Source: Elusimicrobium simillimum | GTDB lineage: Bacteria > Elusimicrobiota > Elusimicrobia > Elusimicrobiales > Elusimicrobiaceae | Length of the DNA: 64,000 bases | Direction of reading: 5' to 3' | NCBI RefSeq assembly: GCF_049639735.1 | Contig: NZ_JBEVVA010000003.1 | Span: forward strand, 434,001-498,000 | Shown here: positions 43,400 to 50,373 of the stretch, one piece after another | Position numbering within the stretch: position 1 is the stretch's first letter | How the letters are laid out: each line of letters opens with the position of its first letter | The notes under the pieces: generated by a model | Databases searched by the model: none | What the model saw: the letters and a program-made list of their open reading frames with translations, nothing else | What the model was told of the DNA's origin: nothing | Position numbers and translations under genes: made by a program

Positions 43400-43516
43400 G
43401 CTCCAGGCTTCCAATTTTGAGCGCTTTTTTATTTTCCCGGCCTTGCCGTACGCTCCGCTTTTAAGTATTGTCTGCGGCCGGGAAAATAAAAAAGAAACTC
43501 AAAATTGAAAGCGATG
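43400..43516. repeat. long-hairpin element H4 (short form)
   Basis: Perfect 18-bp arms at 43425-43442 and 43476-43493 (TTTTTTATTTTCCCGGCC and complement) plus an outer stem CTTCCAATTTTGAG/CTCAAAATTGAAAG. The loop has CCGTACGCTCCGCTTTTAAGTA, close to the H2 loop. It keeps ACTCAAA on the right, as all H copies do, but lacks GGCGGA on the left. Confidence 0.75.
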
Positions 43517-43562
43517 TATAAATGAGGTTTCTACACACTTCCGTTGTGGTTTTTATTTTTTT

Positions 43563-43592
43563 AAAACACTTTTTTAAAAATATGCTATAGTT
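43563..43592 (+). promoter_or_regulatory. candidate promoter of the met operon (extended -10)
   Basis: TGCTATAGT (43583-43591) is an extended -10 with TATAGT at 43586-43591 in a T/A-rich background. The expected start point, about 7 bases on, falls at the A of the leader ATG (43598), so the leader peptide may be translated from a leaderless mRNA. No good -35 box is obvious. Confidence 0.5.
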
Positions 43593-43597
43593 TTTGC

Positions 43598-43684
43598 ATG
43601 AAGCAGAATATTATCCTTAACAATGCAATGATGATGGGTATGATGAGCATGATGTGCTTGTCACGTTGCCTTGCGGATAATTAA
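43598..43684 (+). CDS. methionine-rich leader peptide of the metY-metA-hom operon
   Basis: 28 codons, too short for routine gene calling. The peptide is MKQNIILNNAMMMGMMSMMC followed by eight residues ending CLADN. Seven of the nine codons 11-19 are ATG (43628-43654). The stop is TAA at 43682. The last third of the ORF carries the 5' strand of an antiterminator (43665-43676), and a terminator follows at 43713-43748 before metY. This is the arrangement of amino-acid leader peptides such as trpL or hisL, here with Met codons, so ribosome stalling when charged tRNA-Met is scarce should allow read-through. No Shine-Dalgarno is visible; see the promoter entry. Confidence 0.8.
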   Translation: MKQNIILNNAMMMGMMSMMCLSRCLADN

Positions 43685-43748
43685 TTAGATAAATAAATTT
43701 ACAAATTAAAATAACCCGTTAGGCAACCGCCTGACGGGTTATTTTTTT
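43665..43748 (+). promoter_or_regulatory. transcription attenuator (antiterminator/terminator switch) of the met operon
   Basis: Terminator: AACCCGTTAGGC (43713-43724), loop AACC, GCCTGACGGGTT (43729-43740), then TTTTTTT (43742-43748); 12 pairs, one of them G-U. Antiterminator: GTTGCCTTGCGG (43665-43676) pairs with CCGTTAGGCAAC (43716-43727), 11 of 12 positions counting one G-U, and uses the left arm of the terminator, so the two exclude each other. A ribosome stalled at codon 19 would end near 43664 and leave the antiterminator strand free. A ribosome at the stop codon would cover it. Confidence 0.82.
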
Positions 43749-43769
43749 AGTTTGTCTACAGGAGATAAT

Positions 43770-45035
43770 ATGACCAAACAAAATATAGAAACTATAGCCG
43801 TATCTTACGGTTTTGATATAGACGCCACCGGCGCCACCAACCCGCCGCTGTATCTTTCCAACGCCTACCAGTTTAACAGCGCGGCGCACGCCAAAGACCT
43901 GTTTGACCTTAAAGACGCCGGCTATATTTACACCCGCTTAAACAACCCCACCAACTCAGTTTTAGAAGAAAGAATAAACGCGCTTGAGGGCGGCGCGGGG
44001 GCATTGGTTTCCTCCTCCGGGCACAGCGCGGAGTTTATGACAATTTGCGCTTTAGCCCAGAGTGGAGATGAAATTATCTCCTCATCGGCACTCTACGGCG
44101 GCACGTTTAACATGTTTTCGCACACGCTCAGGCGTCTTGGCATAACCGTAAAGTTTGCCGATGTAAGAAAGCCTGAGGAATTTGAAAGTTTGGTCACAGA
44201 CAAAACAAAAGCTATTTTTGTGGAATCCATCAGCAACCCGGGCTGTGAAATACCTGATTTTGACAAAATCTCCGCCATCGCCAAAAAACACAAAATACCT
44301 TTTATAGTTGATAACACCTGCATGACGCCATACCTTTTTAAACCCAAAGAATACGGCGCCGACATTGTCATACACTCCACAACCAAATTTTTGTGCGGCC
44401 ACGCCGGTGTAATGGGCGGCGCGGTGGTAGACTGCGGTACATTTGACTGGACCAGCGGCCGCTTTCCCTCGTTCTGCCAGCCGGATCCCAGTTACCACGG
44501 CATAACCTATGCCAAAGACTTCCCGCAAAACGCCTTTATAATAAAACTGCGCACGCAAGTACTGCGCGACATAGGCGCGTGCCAAAGCCCGTTTAACTCT
44601 TACCTTACTTTGCAAGGTTTACAAACATTGCATGTTAGGATGGACAGGCATATTGAAAACACTCTTAAACTGGTGGACTTCCTTGAGCATCACCCAAGAG
44701 TAGCGTGGGTAAAATATCCGTCAGTTAACGGCAATGAATTTGGCGAGCCAGCTAAAAAATATTTTAAAAAAGGTTTTGGCTCTGTCCTTAGTTTTGGCGT
44801 AAAGGGCGGTTATGAAGAGGGCAAAAAATTAATAGAAAATGTAAAACTTTGCATTCACGCTACTAACCTTGGCGACGTACGCACAATAGTCACCCACCCC
44901 GCCAGCACCACGCACAGCCAGCTGACAGCGGCGGAAAAGCAGAGTACGGGTATAACGGACGATCTTATAAGAATATCAGTAGGTATAGAAAATATAGAAG
45001 ATATTAAAGCTGATATTGAGGCGGCGCTTAAATGA
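43770..45035 (+). CDS. metY: O-acetylhomoserine aminocarboxypropyltransferase (sulfhydrylase)
   Basis: 421 residues from the ATG at 43770, which has AGGAGATAAT; a TTG at 43752 is not needed. Cys/Met-metabolism PLP enzyme with YTRLNNPTNSVLEERI near 55, SSSGHSAEFM near 82 and the PLP Lys at 206 in HSTTKFLCGH. The 420-430-residue size fits O-acetylhomoserine sulfhydrylase, which makes homocysteine from O-acetylhomoserine and sulfide. First structural gene behind the Met attenuator; its stop overlaps the metA start (ATGA). Confidence 0.93.
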   Translation: MTKQNIETIAVSYGFDIDATGATNPPLYLSNAYQFNSAAHAKDLFDLKDAGYIYTRLNNPTNSVLEERINALEGGAGALVSSSGHSAEFMTICALAQSGDEIISSSALYGGTFNMFSHTLRRLGITVKFADVRKPEEFESLVTDKTKAIFVESISNPGCEIPDFDKISAIAKKHKIPFIVDNTCMTPYLFKPKEYGADIVIHSTTKFLCGHAGVMGGAVVDCGTFDWTSGRFPSFCQPDPSYHGITYAKDFPQNAFIIKLRTQVLRDIGACQSPFNSYLTLQGLQTLHVRMDRHIENTLKLVDFLEHHPRVAWVKYPSVNGNEFGEPAKKYFKKGFGSVLSFGVKGGYEEGKKLIENVKLCIHATNLGDVRTIVTHPASTTHSQLTAAEKQSTGITDDLIRISVGIENIEDIKADIEAALK

Positions 45036-45820
45036 TAAAAGCGTGCATACTTAACCTTATGCCCACCAAGCAGGCCACGGAGCGCCACCTTACGGCCGCG
45101 CTTACGCGCGGCGGGCACAGTGTGGATATTACCTGGCTAAAAACGGCTACGCATAAAAGCAAAAATACCGGCGATGATGTGTTGGCGAAATATAAAACTT
45201 TACAGGATATTAAAGACAGCAAGTTTGATATTTTTATCATTACAGGCGCCCCGGTAGAGCACCTGGCCTTTGGCGAGGTTGACTACTGGGCGGAGCTGGA
45301 ATACGTGCTGGAGTACACACGTAAAAACAGCTTGTTTAATATCTATATATGCTGGGCCGCGCAGGCCGCGCTAAGTAAATTTTATGGTATAGAAAAGAGT
45401 CCGCTTAGCGAAAAATGTTTTGGCATTTTTGAGCAGAGTTTTAACGCCGCATCGCCGTTTTTTAGCGGTTTTAACGGGCTGTTTAATATGCCGCATTCCA
45501 GGCACACAACACTGGATATTGACACCGTGCGTGCTAATCCCAACCTAAACTTGGAAGCCTGGTTTGGCGAGGAAGTGAGCATAGTATCGTGCAAAGATGG
45601 CAAAAACTTATTTGTCACAGGCCACCCGGAGTACGAGGCCGATACCTTGCACCTGGAATACACCCGTGACAAAGCGGCAGGCAAAGAAATCGCCGCCCCC
45701 GTTAATTACTACCGTGACGGCATACCGGTGAACACCTGGCAAGACGGCGCCACGCAGTTTTACAACAACATCATCAAACACGTTTTAAATTTAAAGGAGA
45801 AACAAAATGAAAACTTTTAA
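45032..45820 (+). CDS. metA: homoserine O-acetyltransferase, MetA type
   Basis: 262 residues, somewhat shorter than the usual about 300 because the N-terminus begins directly at ACILNLMPTK. The catalytic triad-type residues are C107 (YICWAAQ), H198 and E200 (GHPEYEADT), with MPHSRHT at 153-159. The residue after TGAPV is Glu (E76). In this family Glu there goes with acetyl-CoA and Gly with succinyl-CoA, so an acetyltransferase is predicted, matching the O-acetylhomoserine-using MetY next to it. It overlaps metY by 4 and hom by 14 bases. Confidence 0.9.
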   Translation: MIKACILNLMPTKQATERHLTAALTRGGHSVDITWLKTATHKSKNTGDDVLAKYKTLQDIKDSKFDIFIITGAPVEHLAFGEVDYWAELEYVLEYTRKNSLFNIYICWAAQAALSKFYGIEKSPLSEKCFGIFEQSFNAASPFFSGFNGLFNMPHSRHTTLDIDTVRANPNLNLEAWFGEEVSIVSCKDGKNLFVTGHPEYEADTLHLEYTRDKAAGKEIAAPVNYYRDGIPVNTWQDGATQFYNNIIKHVLNLKEKQNENF

Positions 45821-47132
45821 TATAGCAATAATAGGCTGCGGCAATGTGGGCGGCGGCACGGCAAAAATTATAACTGAGACAGCGGCCGAACTTAAAAAAC
45901 GCGCCAATGGGGCGGACATAAAAATAAAAAAGATTGTTACCTTGCACCCCGTGCGCTCGGCTAAAAAATATGATTTGCCCTTAGATATTTTTTGCACCAA
46001 AAAAGAAGAAATAACCAAAGACAGAAGCGACGAATACGTAAAAGAAGTTTTGGCGGACCCGGAGATAGATTTAGTTATAGAAACAATAGGCGGCAGCAGC
46101 GCTTATATCCACAAGCTGCACAAAAGTATACTTAAAAGCGGCAAGCATTTGGTAACCGCCAACAAGGCTATTTTGGCCAAGCACGGGCACGATATTTTTG
46201 ACTACGCCAAAAAAGAAAATAAAGCCGTAGGTTACGAGGGCGCGGTATGCGGCGCTATCCCGTTAATTAAAGTAGTGCAAGACAGCTTTACCGGCGACAT
46301 GATAGACAGCATTACAGGCATAGTAAACGGTACCAGCAACTTTATTTTAAGCAGAATGAACGACAAGGGCAGCACCTTTGACGACGCGCTTAAGCTGGCG
46401 CAAAAACTTGGTTACGCCGAGCTGGACCCCACCATGGATATTAACGGTATGGACGCCGCCAATAAACTTAAAATACTTGTGCAGCTTATTTACGGCATAG
46501 AGGCCACGGCGCAGGAGTTCCCCGTCAAAGGCATAACTAATGTAAGTAAAGAAGATTTTATGGTAGCCAAAAGTATTAACAGCACCATAAAGTTAATCGC
46601 GTTTGCCATTAAAGAGGGCAAAAAAGTTTACGCCTGCGTGCAGCCGGCCGTAATATCCAACCAAGATTATTTGTACAGCGTTAACGGGGCTACAAACGCC
46701 GTTAAAATAAATGCCAAATATTCCGGCGAGCACCTGTTTGTAGGCCAAGGCGCCGGCGCTATAGAAACAGGCAGCGCGGTAGTGTCCGACGTAGTTTTTA
46801 TAGCCAAACACGGCTATATTAAAGATTTTAAAGAGTCCGCCAACCCCGTCAAACATACATTAGCAAACTTTAATGATTACCCTATGAGCTATCTTTTAAT
46901 CATAAAAACCACCGACCAGCCGGGCGTAATAGGCACCGTTGGCAGCGCCATTGGTGACGTGGGCATAAATATAGAAAACATAGCGCAAAGCATAATATCG
47001 GGCGATGACTGGTATTTACCTGTTGAGGTAAGCAAGTGTACTTCTAAACATTTGGACAAAGCTATAGCTCTAATAAAAAAGCGCAAACCAAAACTTATAA
47101 AAGAGTATAAATATATACCGATATTTAAGTAA
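45807..47132 (+). CDS. hom: homoserine dehydrogenase
   Basis: 441 residues with AAAGGAGAAACAAA before the ATG. N-terminal NAD(P)-binding GCGNVGGGTAKI near 10-21, VTANKAILAKHG near 112, the substrate domain with GIVNGTSNFIL near 172 and LGYAELDPTMDINGMDAANKLKIL in matching segments near 195-215. A C-terminal ACT domain is at about 350-425 for amino-acid feedback. It reduces aspartate semialdehyde to homoserine, which feeds MetA. Last gene of the attenuated operon; homoserine is also a threonine precursor, so methionine control here would affect both. Confidence 0.96.
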   Translation: MKTFNIAIIGCGNVGGGTAKIITETAAELKKRANGADIKIKKIVTLHPVRSAKKYDLPLDIFCTKKEEITKDRSDEYVKEVLADPEIDLVIETIGGSSAYIHKLHKSILKSGKHLVTANKAILAKHGHDIFDYAKKENKAVGYEGAVCGAIPLIKVVQDSFTGDMIDSITGIVNGTSNFILSRMNDKGSTFDDALKLAQKLGYAELDPTMDINGMDAANKLKILVQLIYGIEATAQEFPVKGITNVSKEDFMVAKSINSTIKLIAFAIKEGKKVYACVQPAVISNQDYLYSVNGATNAVKINAKYSGEHLFVGQGAGAIETGSAVVSDVVFIAKHGYIKDFKESANPVKHTLANFNDYPMSYLLIIKTTDQPGVIGTVGSAIGDVGINIENIAQSIISGDDWYLPVEVSKCTSKHLDKAIALIKKRKPKLIKEYKYIPIFK

Positions 47133-47140
47133 ATAAAGTT

Positions 47141-47372
47141 TTTTCCTCTCCCTCTTAGGGGATAGCGTAGCATGCATATATCAAGTATGTAGAGGAGGCC
47201 AACGCCGTAGGCGGGCTTGGTGAGGGTGATATACACAAATATACTTCTTTTATGAAATAAGTGCTCTTATAATAACAACAGAAATACCCTCACCTGCTTT
47301 GCCACATTTTGCTTCGCAAAAAACGACGCGGCAAAACTTCCTCCCCCCTAAGAGGGGGAGGATATTGCTTCT
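47141..47372. repeat. composite inverted-repeat element R3
   Basis: Its outer ends CCTCTCCCTCTTAGGGG (47145-47161) and CCCCCCTAAGAGGGGGAGG (47343-47361) are complementary. The left part has the GGATAGCGTAGC-starting 23-mer (47160-47182) shared with R2. The right part, read on the minus strand, has GAAG-TTTTGCCGCG...CAAAG-CAGGTGAGGG like R2. GGTGAGGGT/ACCCTCACC forms the inner stem as in R1. It fills the 308-base gap; no gene is seen. Confidence 0.75.
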
Positions 47373-47440
47373 TTTTCTTAGCTTTAGACGTTATATCTTG
47401 CCAATTTGTTAAATTAATTTTTATTTGATATTATAAAGCT

Positions 47441-48310
47441 ATGATACTTGAAGGCAAAACCCTCTCTAAAGAGATTCGAGACGGCCTAAAAACCAGAGTC
47501 CAAACTTGCCAAAGTAAGCTTAACCGCCCGTTAAAACTTGTCGGTATAGGCTGGCAAGGGGGATACGCTTCCTATCTTTACCTGCAAAAAGAAATTGAAG
47601 CCGCAGCAAAACTTGGCATTCAAGGCCAAATAATAGAACTTACAGACACTACCACTGTAGAAGAACTTCTTAAAATACTTAAAGATTTATCAGCAGACAC
47701 AAATGTCGACGCAATTTTAATACCCAAACCTTTACCTAAACATTTAGACACGCCCGCCGTATGGGAAGCGCTTGACGCCGAGAAAGATATAGACGGCGCG
47801 GCGGTATTTAACATGGGCAGGCTGTTTTTATGCAAAACCTATAAAGAGATAGACGCAATGAAAGGCTTTGCCCCGTGCACGGCCAAGGCTGTCATGCTGC
47901 TGCTGGATTATCACAAAGTTGACCTTAACGGTACAGAAGTGGCCGTCATAGGCAGAAGCACTACAGTAGGCAAACCGCTGGCGCAAATGTTAATGGCTAA
48001 AAACGCCACTGTAAAAGTGTGCCACTCAAGAACCAAAGATATCAAAGCCTCCCTTTCCAACTCAGACGTAGTAGTATGCGCCATAGGCGCGGCCAGATTT
48101 TTGCGTGCCGATATGATTAAGCCCGGCGCCGTAGTAGTGGACGTCGGCACCAACCAGGACGACAAAGGCGTTTACTGCGGCGACGTTGACTATGATGAAG
48201 TGGTTAAAGTAGCAAGCGCAGTCAGCCCGGTACCCGGCGGCGTAGGGCCGCTTACGCTTACGTGCTTACTTGAAAATATAGTAATCTCCGCGGAAAGGAA
48301 AATCAAATGA
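47441..48310 (+). CDS. folD: methylenetetrahydrofolate dehydrogenase/cyclohydrolase
   Basis: 289 residues, the normal length. Substrate motif SYLYLQKEIEAAAKLGI near 46-62 (Tyr and Lys of the active site), DGAAVFNMGRL near 116, and the NADP-binding VIGRSTTVGKPLAQML near 170-185, then PVPGGVGPLT near 265-274. It interconverts one-carbon folates and supplies 10-formyl-THF for PurN and PurH, which are encoded downstream. Its end overlaps purC by 4 bases. Confidence 0.95.
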   Translation: MILEGKTLSKEIRDGLKTRVQTCQSKLNRPLKLVGIGWQGGYASYLYLQKEIEAAAKLGIQGQIIELTDTTTVEELLKILKDLSADTNVDAILIPKPLPKHLDTPAVWEALDAEKDIDGAAVFNMGRLFLCKTYKEIDAMKGFAPCTAKAVMLLLDYHKVDLNGTEVAVIGRSTTVGKPLAQMLMAKNATVKVCHSRTKDIKASLSNSDVVVCAIGAARFLRADMIKPGAVVVDVGTNQDDKGVYCGDVDYDEVVKVASAVSPVPGGVGPLTLTCLLENIVISAERKIK

Positions 48311-49185
48311 CAAACCTAAACTTACCTTTACTCAGAAAAGGCAAAGTGCGCGATGTATATGATTTGGGCGATAAACTTTTAATAATAGCTTCAGACAGGG
48401 TTTCCACATTCGACCATGTTTTACCCACACCTATCGATGGCAAAGGCCGCATACTCAGCCAAATCAGCAACTTTTGGTTTTCCAAAACGCAGGATATTGT
48501 GCCCAACCACTTAATATCCGCCGATATTAAAGAAATAAACACTTTTTTACCCGCAGATTCACAATTAACTGACCCTTACTACGACGGCCGCACGGTACTT
48601 GTTAAAAAAGCCCAGCGTATAGACTTTGAATGTGTGGTACGCGGTTATATAGTAGGCTCCGCCTGGGCGGAGTATCAAGCGTCCGGTAGTGTATGCGGCG
48701 TAAAAATGCCTGAGGGTTTACAACTGGCGCAGAAATTGCCGCAGCCTATATTTACCCCGGCCGCCAAAGCCGACACGGGGCACGACGAAAACGTTTCTTT
48801 TGAATATATGGAGTCTAAATTAGGCGCGGACTTGGCCGGCCAACTTAAAGATTTATCCATAGCGCTCTATAACTATGGCGAGCAGTACCTTAAAAAATGC
48901 GGTATGATACTGGCCGATACTAAATTTGAATTTGGCCTTTTGGACGGCAAAGTTATACTTATAGACGAGGCGCTCACGCCCGACTCTTCCAGATTTTGGG
49001 ACGCCGCGCATTATAAAGTAGGCTCCAACCCCGCCAGCTTTGACAAGCAATTTATACGTGATTATATGGAACAAACCGGCTGGGACAAAAACTCTACGCC
49101 GCCCGCTATCAGCAAAGACATTGTAGACGGCGCGGTGTCTAAATATAAAGAAGCTTTAGACAGAATATTAAAAGGCAGCCTATAA
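48307..49185 (+). CDS. purC: phosphoribosylaminoimidazole-succinocarboxamide (SAICAR) synthase
   Basis: 292 residues. GKVRDVYDLGDKLLIIASDRVSTFD in the first 40 residues (ATP-binding strand and SDR motif), VRGYIVGSAWAEY near 117, a TPAAKADTGHDENVSF region near 150, and a DEALTPDSSRFW motif near 218. It couples aspartate to CAIR. It overlaps folD (ATGA) and ends in a hairpin terminator, so folD-purC is a unit separate from purS onward. Confidence 0.96.
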   Translation: MTNLNLPLLRKGKVRDVYDLGDKLLIIASDRVSTFDHVLPTPIDGKGRILSQISNFWFSKTQDIVPNHLISADIKEINTFLPADSQLTDPYYDGRTVLVKKAQRIDFECVVRGYIVGSAWAEYQASGSVCGVKMPEGLQLAQKLPQPIFTPAAKADTGHDENVSFEYMESKLGADLAGQLKDLSIALYNYGEQYLKKCGMILADTKFEFGLLDGKVILIDEALTPDSSRFWDAAHYKVGSNPASFDKQFIRDYMEQTGWDKNSTPPAISKDIVDGAVSKYKEALDRILKGSL

Positions 49186-49205
49186 AGGGCTGTCTTTTTT
49201 TTAGT
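49178..49205 (+). terminator. rho-independent terminator overlapping the purC stop codon
   Basis: AGGCAGCC-TATAAA-GGGCTGTCT stem followed by seven or more T. Confidence 0.88.
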
Positions 49206-49221
49206 GTTCTTTAAAAGATTT

Positions 49222-49427
49222 TTGCGCTTCGCGTTCCGGCTGTGTCGCTCACTATGTTCGCTTGGGTTTCATCAGCGGTTTGGAATTTCTTCGGTCTTTG
49301 GCAAAATTTGAATTTTTTTCTTTTCAACACACCCACCGTGTTCCCGCACCAAGTGTGCTGAAAAGAAAGAAAATCCAAATTTTACTCAAAGCCCTGTGAA
49401 ATTCAGTAACACGACGGCACTAATTAA
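49222..49427. repeat. long-hairpin element H5, full-length form
   Basis: Arms at 49303-49332 and 49353-49383 pair over about 27 of 30 positions (AAAATTTGAATTTTTT...CAACACAC with its near complement). The loop ACCCACCGTGTTCCCGCACCA is the same as in H3. Left flank GCGCTTCGCGTTCCGGC and TTCGCTTGGGTTTCATCAGC; right flank TTACTCAAAGCCCTGTGAAATTC. It overlaps no gene and ends about 45 bases before purS. Confidence 0.8.
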
Positions 49428-49470
49428 TTGGATTTTTACTGGACTTTACTTTTGCTTTCAAGGAGATTAT

Positions 49471-49926
49471 ATGGAAAGTTTTGTGGAAGTTTTTTACAAA
49501 GGCAGTTATGGCGACAAAAAAGTTGCCTCTATTAAAAAACGCCTGGAGCGCGTAGGCCTTAAAAACGTGAAAGAAGTTATCCCCAGCACGGCCTACAAAA
49601 TCAACGGTGTTTATAACAAAGAACAGGTTAAAGACATCGCGCAAAACTTACTTACAGACCCTGTGCTTGAAACCTGTCGCACCACACTCTCCTCACCCAA
49701 AGGTTATTATAAAGTTGAAGTTTGGATAAGAGACTCCTCTACCGACGTTATAGGCGAGTCCGTTCGTGACGCCATTACCGCCATGGGTTTTGAAAAACCG
49801 CAAAGCGTAAGGGTAGGCAACTGTTTCGCAATCAAAGGTACTTTTACTAAATCAGCCTTAGAGGCCGCCGTTAAAAAAACCTTTGTTAACGAAGTTTTAA
49901 ATAAATTTACTATAGAGGGCCGCTAA
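49471..49926 (+). CDS. purS: FGAM synthase PurS-like subunit with two tandem PurS domains
   Basis: 151 residues from the ATG at 49471 (CAAGGAGATTAT). The frame extends to 49396, but that part is repeat H5 sequence. PurS is normally about 80 residues; here two copies are fused, about 1-72 (VEVFYKGSYGDKKVASIKKRLERVGL...LLTDPVLETCR) and about 77-151 (YKVEVWIRDSSTDVIGESVRDAITAMGF...VRVGNCFAIKG). PurS bridges PurL and PurQ in the FGAM synthase complex, where it works as a dimer, so the fusion may be a built-in dimer. It lies 1 base before purL. Confidence 0.88.
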   Translation: MESFVEVFYKGSYGDKKVASIKKRLERVGLKNVKEVIPSTAYKINGVYNKEQVKDIAQNLLTDPVLETCRTTLSSPKGYYKVEVWIRDSSTDVIGESVRDAITAMGFEKPQSVRVGNCFAIKGTFTKSALEAAVKKTFVNEVLNKFTIEGR

Positions 49927-49927
49927 T

Positions 49928-50368
49928 ATGGAAAAACTGCTTGAAAACTTTAATAATCTTTGTGCCAATGACCTTTGCGTTTTGCAGGACAAAGCCTGCT
50001 GGAGCTTAAAAGAGGCCGAAATGCTGGCCGCGCAGAAATATTTTAAGACCCTCGGCCGCATACCTACCCAGGCGGAAATGGAAACTATAGCGCAAACATG
50101 GTCAGAACACTGCAAACATAAAACTTTTAATGACCCGGTTGAGTTTAAGCACAACAATAAAACAGAAGTTATTAAAGAAGGCCTTTTTAAACACACCGTG
50201 CACAAAGCCACCAAAAAGCTTAATAAAAAATGGTGCCTGTCCGTATTTAAAGATAACGCCGGCGTAATAGAATTTGGCCAAAATAAAAATGGGCGCTGGC
50301 ATTCAAGGCCGAAACGCACAACCACCCTTGCGCGGTTGAACCTTACGGCGGTGCCGAGACAGGCGTAG
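49928..50368 (+). CDS. purL: FGAM synthase large subunit PurL, 5' part of a frameshifted gene
   Basis: The frame encodes the PurL N-terminus: a linker, then TWSEHCKHKTF near 57-67 and SVFKDNAGVIEFG near 104-116. After NGRW (about codon 124, near 50299) it goes out of frame. The expected AFKAETHNHPCAVEPYGG is encoded in the -1 frame directly after GGCGCTGG, so one base (a G after 50299 restores it) is missing. The remaining 22 codons to the stop at 50368 are nonsense. The -1 frame has a stop at 50284, so the shift must lie between 50287 and about 50300. No slippery heptamer is present. Confidence 0.85.
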   Translation: MEKLLENFNNLCANDLCVLQDKACWSLKEAEMLAAQKYFKTLGRIPTQAEMETIAQTWSEHCKHKTFNDPVEFKHNNKTEVIKEGLFKHTVHKATKKLNKKWCLSVFKDNAGVIEFGQNKNGRWHSRPKRTTTLARLNLTAVPRQA

Positions 50369-50373
50369 GCGGC

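Noticed and set aside
43276..43597. A SAM or T-box riboswitch upstream of the met operon
   Set aside because: I found no S-box, SAM-II or T-box consensus parts; the strong features are the leader ORF and a single attenuator. A profile search with riboswitch models would settle this.
49396..49470. N-terminal extension of PurS
   Set aside because: The sequence belongs to the right flank of hairpin element H5, and the ATG at 49471 has a good ribosome site.
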